Both the position numbers and the translations under genes were made by a program. A DNA stretch of 64,000 bases. It comes from DASUPK01 sp963833375 (lineage in GTDB: Bacteria; Actinomycetota; Thermoleophilia; Solirubrobacterales; 70-9). Position 1 is the stretch's first letter; each line of letters opens with the position of its first letter. Under the pieces are notes generated by a model, which was given only the letters and a program-made list of their open reading frames with translations, did no database searches and was not told the origin of the DNA. The stretch spans positions 682,001-746,000 of the forward strand of contig CAWHXR010000001.1 in the NCBI GenBank assembly GCA_963833375.1, read 5' to 3'. Below are positions 62,887 to 64,000 of this stretch, in pieces.

Positions 62887-64000
62887 TCAGCCACGACCGG
62901 CAGCGGCCTCCCAGTCCCGCCGTTTCTCGGCGTACTCGGCGGGCAGGGCCAGGTTGAGCTCCTGCGCGACGTCGAGCCAGCGCAGAGCAGCCCGATAATC
63001 GCGCCAGCGCGCGTCCGCATCCGCCGCGGCGAGGGCCAGCTCGAGGGCCTCGCGCTGATCCTGTTCGCTCTCCGCGTGGTGTTCGCCGTGGAGAGGCTCG
63101 AGGTCCTCCAACGGGACCCCCAGTCCGCGCTTGGCCAGGTAGGGAGCGAGGTGCCTTCCCGCGACCTTGGCCGGAGGCCACCACAGCGGAGTGACGCTTT
63201 CGGCCGATGAGGCCGAGCGGCGGCTGACCGCCGCTCGCAGGTAGCGGGGTACTCCTCCCGTGAAGAGGGCACCTCGCAGCACGGGCTGGAACCGTTCCAC
63301 GGCGATGTCCGGGTCCACCAGCGAAGCGATCGCCGAGGCCGCCGTGTCGGCCTGCTGGCTGGCGATGCCTCCCTGCTTGATCGGGAACCAGGTCGCGTCG
63401 CCGACGGCGTAGACATGTGGCGTCCCCTCCACACGCATCGCGGGATCGGTGCCGATGAAGCCGTCGGTCCCCTGGGGCACGCCCTCGATCGAAGCCACCC
63501 TGAGGCGCGGCGAGGCGACCACGCGGTGGGCGGGTTGAACCCGTCCATCGTGCAGGACGAGGCCCGTGGACTGGACGCTCGCGGCGCGGGCGTTTGCGAT
63601 CAAGTCCACCCCTGCCTTCTCGAGTAGCCCACTGACGCCATCGCTGGCGCGCCTGCCGAACAGAGACAGCGGCGAGCTCTCGTGGGTGACCAGGCAGAGC
63701 TTGGTCTCCGCACCACGCTTCTCGAGCTCGGACGCGGTGAGCAGCGCGAGCTCGTAGATCGGCAGTGGCCACTGGATCGAGGTGGGCACGGCGAAGGCGA
63801 TTCGGCCCACCTTGCCGTTCGCTGCCTCGAGCACCAGCCGGCGAATCCTGCCGTTGTCGCGCATACCGCGATAGGTCAGGGCCCCCGGGAGCGCTGGCTC
63901 GGCGGACGCGCCGACCGCCAGCAGCAGGGCGTCGAAGGGGACCTCGGTACCGGACTCGGTGTGGGCCGTCCGCGCCTCGGCGTCGACGCCGCGAAGCCTG
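62887..64000 (-). CDS. NAD(P)/FAD-dependent oxidoreductase (SQR/NDH-2-like), N terminus outside the window
   Basis: The reverse strand is open from the right edge to the TGA at 62887. VPFDALLLAVGASAEPALPG resembles the end of the first FAD half; GRIAFAVPTSIQWPLPIYELALLT is the second nucleotide-binding region, and HVYAVGDATWFPIKQGGIASQQAD the third flavin motif. It fits the sulfide:quinone reductase / NDH-2-like superfamily. The first Rossmann motif and the redox cysteines, if any, lie beyond 64000. The C-terminal 80 residues are helical and polar, not membrane-like. It abuts cydB tail to tail with no gap. Confidence 0.8.
   Translation of the reverse strand, partial: RLRGVDAEARTAHTESGTEVPFDALLLAVGASAEPALPGALTYRGMRDNGRIRRLVLEAANGKVGRIAFAVPTSIQWPLPIYELALLTASELEKRGAETKLCLVTHESSPLSLFGRRASDGVSGLLEKAGVDLIANARAASVQSTGLVLHDGRVQPAHRVVASPRLRVASIEGVPQGTDGFIGTDPAMRVEGTPHVYAVGDATWFPIKQGGIASQQADTAASAIASLVDPDIAVERFQPVLRGALFTGGVPRYLRAAVSRRSASSAESVTPLWWPPAKVAGRHLAPYLAKRGLGVPLEDLEPLHGEHHAESEQDQREALELALAAADADARWRDYRAALRWLDVAQELNLALPAEYAEKRRDWEAAAGRG

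Noticed and set aside
1..64000. CRISPR array, insertion sequences, prophage or conjugation genes
   Set aside because: No regularly spaced repeats, transposase, integrase or phage motifs were found on reading both strands.

Overview
The window is GC-rich DNA with GTG and TTG starts, tightly packed genes and many ATGA/GTGA start-stop overlaps. The gene content points to an actinobacterium, probably of the class Thermoleophilia (Solirubrobacterales-like): fused 2-oxoglutarate:ferredoxin oxidoreductase, PspC/Lia-type signalling, BTAD-NB-ARC regulators, CYP125-like P450, short gnd and bd oxidase. The placement is inference from gene content, not from a marker tree. No rRNA, intact tRNA, CRISPR array, transposase, phage gene or replication origin was seen.

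Layout. 1-10.2 kb: the 5' part of a heme O synthase gene (runs off the left edge), a hydrolase-LuxR fusion regulator, an MFS transporter, an LCM-type methyltransferase, a DAO-type amine oxidase, korAB and a frameshifted class III aminotransferase. Three degenerate tRNA-Arg-like sequences lie in successive intergenic gaps here. 10.4-20 kb: a Tat-exported multicopper oxidase behind a Tat-like mini-ORF and an AT-rich palindrome, a BTAD/NB-ARC regulator, a BBE-type flavoenzyme, a DJ-1/PfpI protein, a RodZ-like protein and a GNAT. 20-28.5 kb: 5'-3' exonuclease, PAP2 phosphatase, P450 with an operator-like repeat, a truncated SDR, a CMD-family protein, SRPBCC, lipoprotein, a badly broken RDD gene, a TetR/cupin divergent pair and an SDR.

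28.5-46 kb is mostly a dispersed but nearly complete pentose phosphate locus: zwf, gnd, pgl, rpiA, tkt, tal and pgi, with a HAD phosphatase. It is interrupted at 32-36 kb by an unexplained redox module (three DUF899 thioredoxin-like proteins, ArsR, SRPBCC, DUF2182) and then by an aldo/keto reductase with a textbook MerR-type promoter. 46-52 kb holds a serine hydrolase, a GMC oxidoreductase, a three-gene PspC-kinase-regulator (Lia-like) operon, a 53-residue zinc-finger-like protein and a DUF389 membrane protein.

52-64 kb is a co-directional run that looks like a sugar oxidation and respiration unit: a second, divergent G6PDH that lacks the conserved lysine of the RIDHxLGK motif, a GH15 glucosidase, a GMC dehydrogenase, a type II NADH dehydrogenase, an aldose 1-epimerase, a cyclase-family hydrolase and cydAB, followed by a convergent second quinone-reductase-like flavoprotein cut by the right edge.

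At least ten otherwise conserved genes carry single-base indels whose correction restores a normal length and usually a neat start/stop overlap. This most likely reflects sequencing or assembly error rather than biology, so frames in this window should be read with care.
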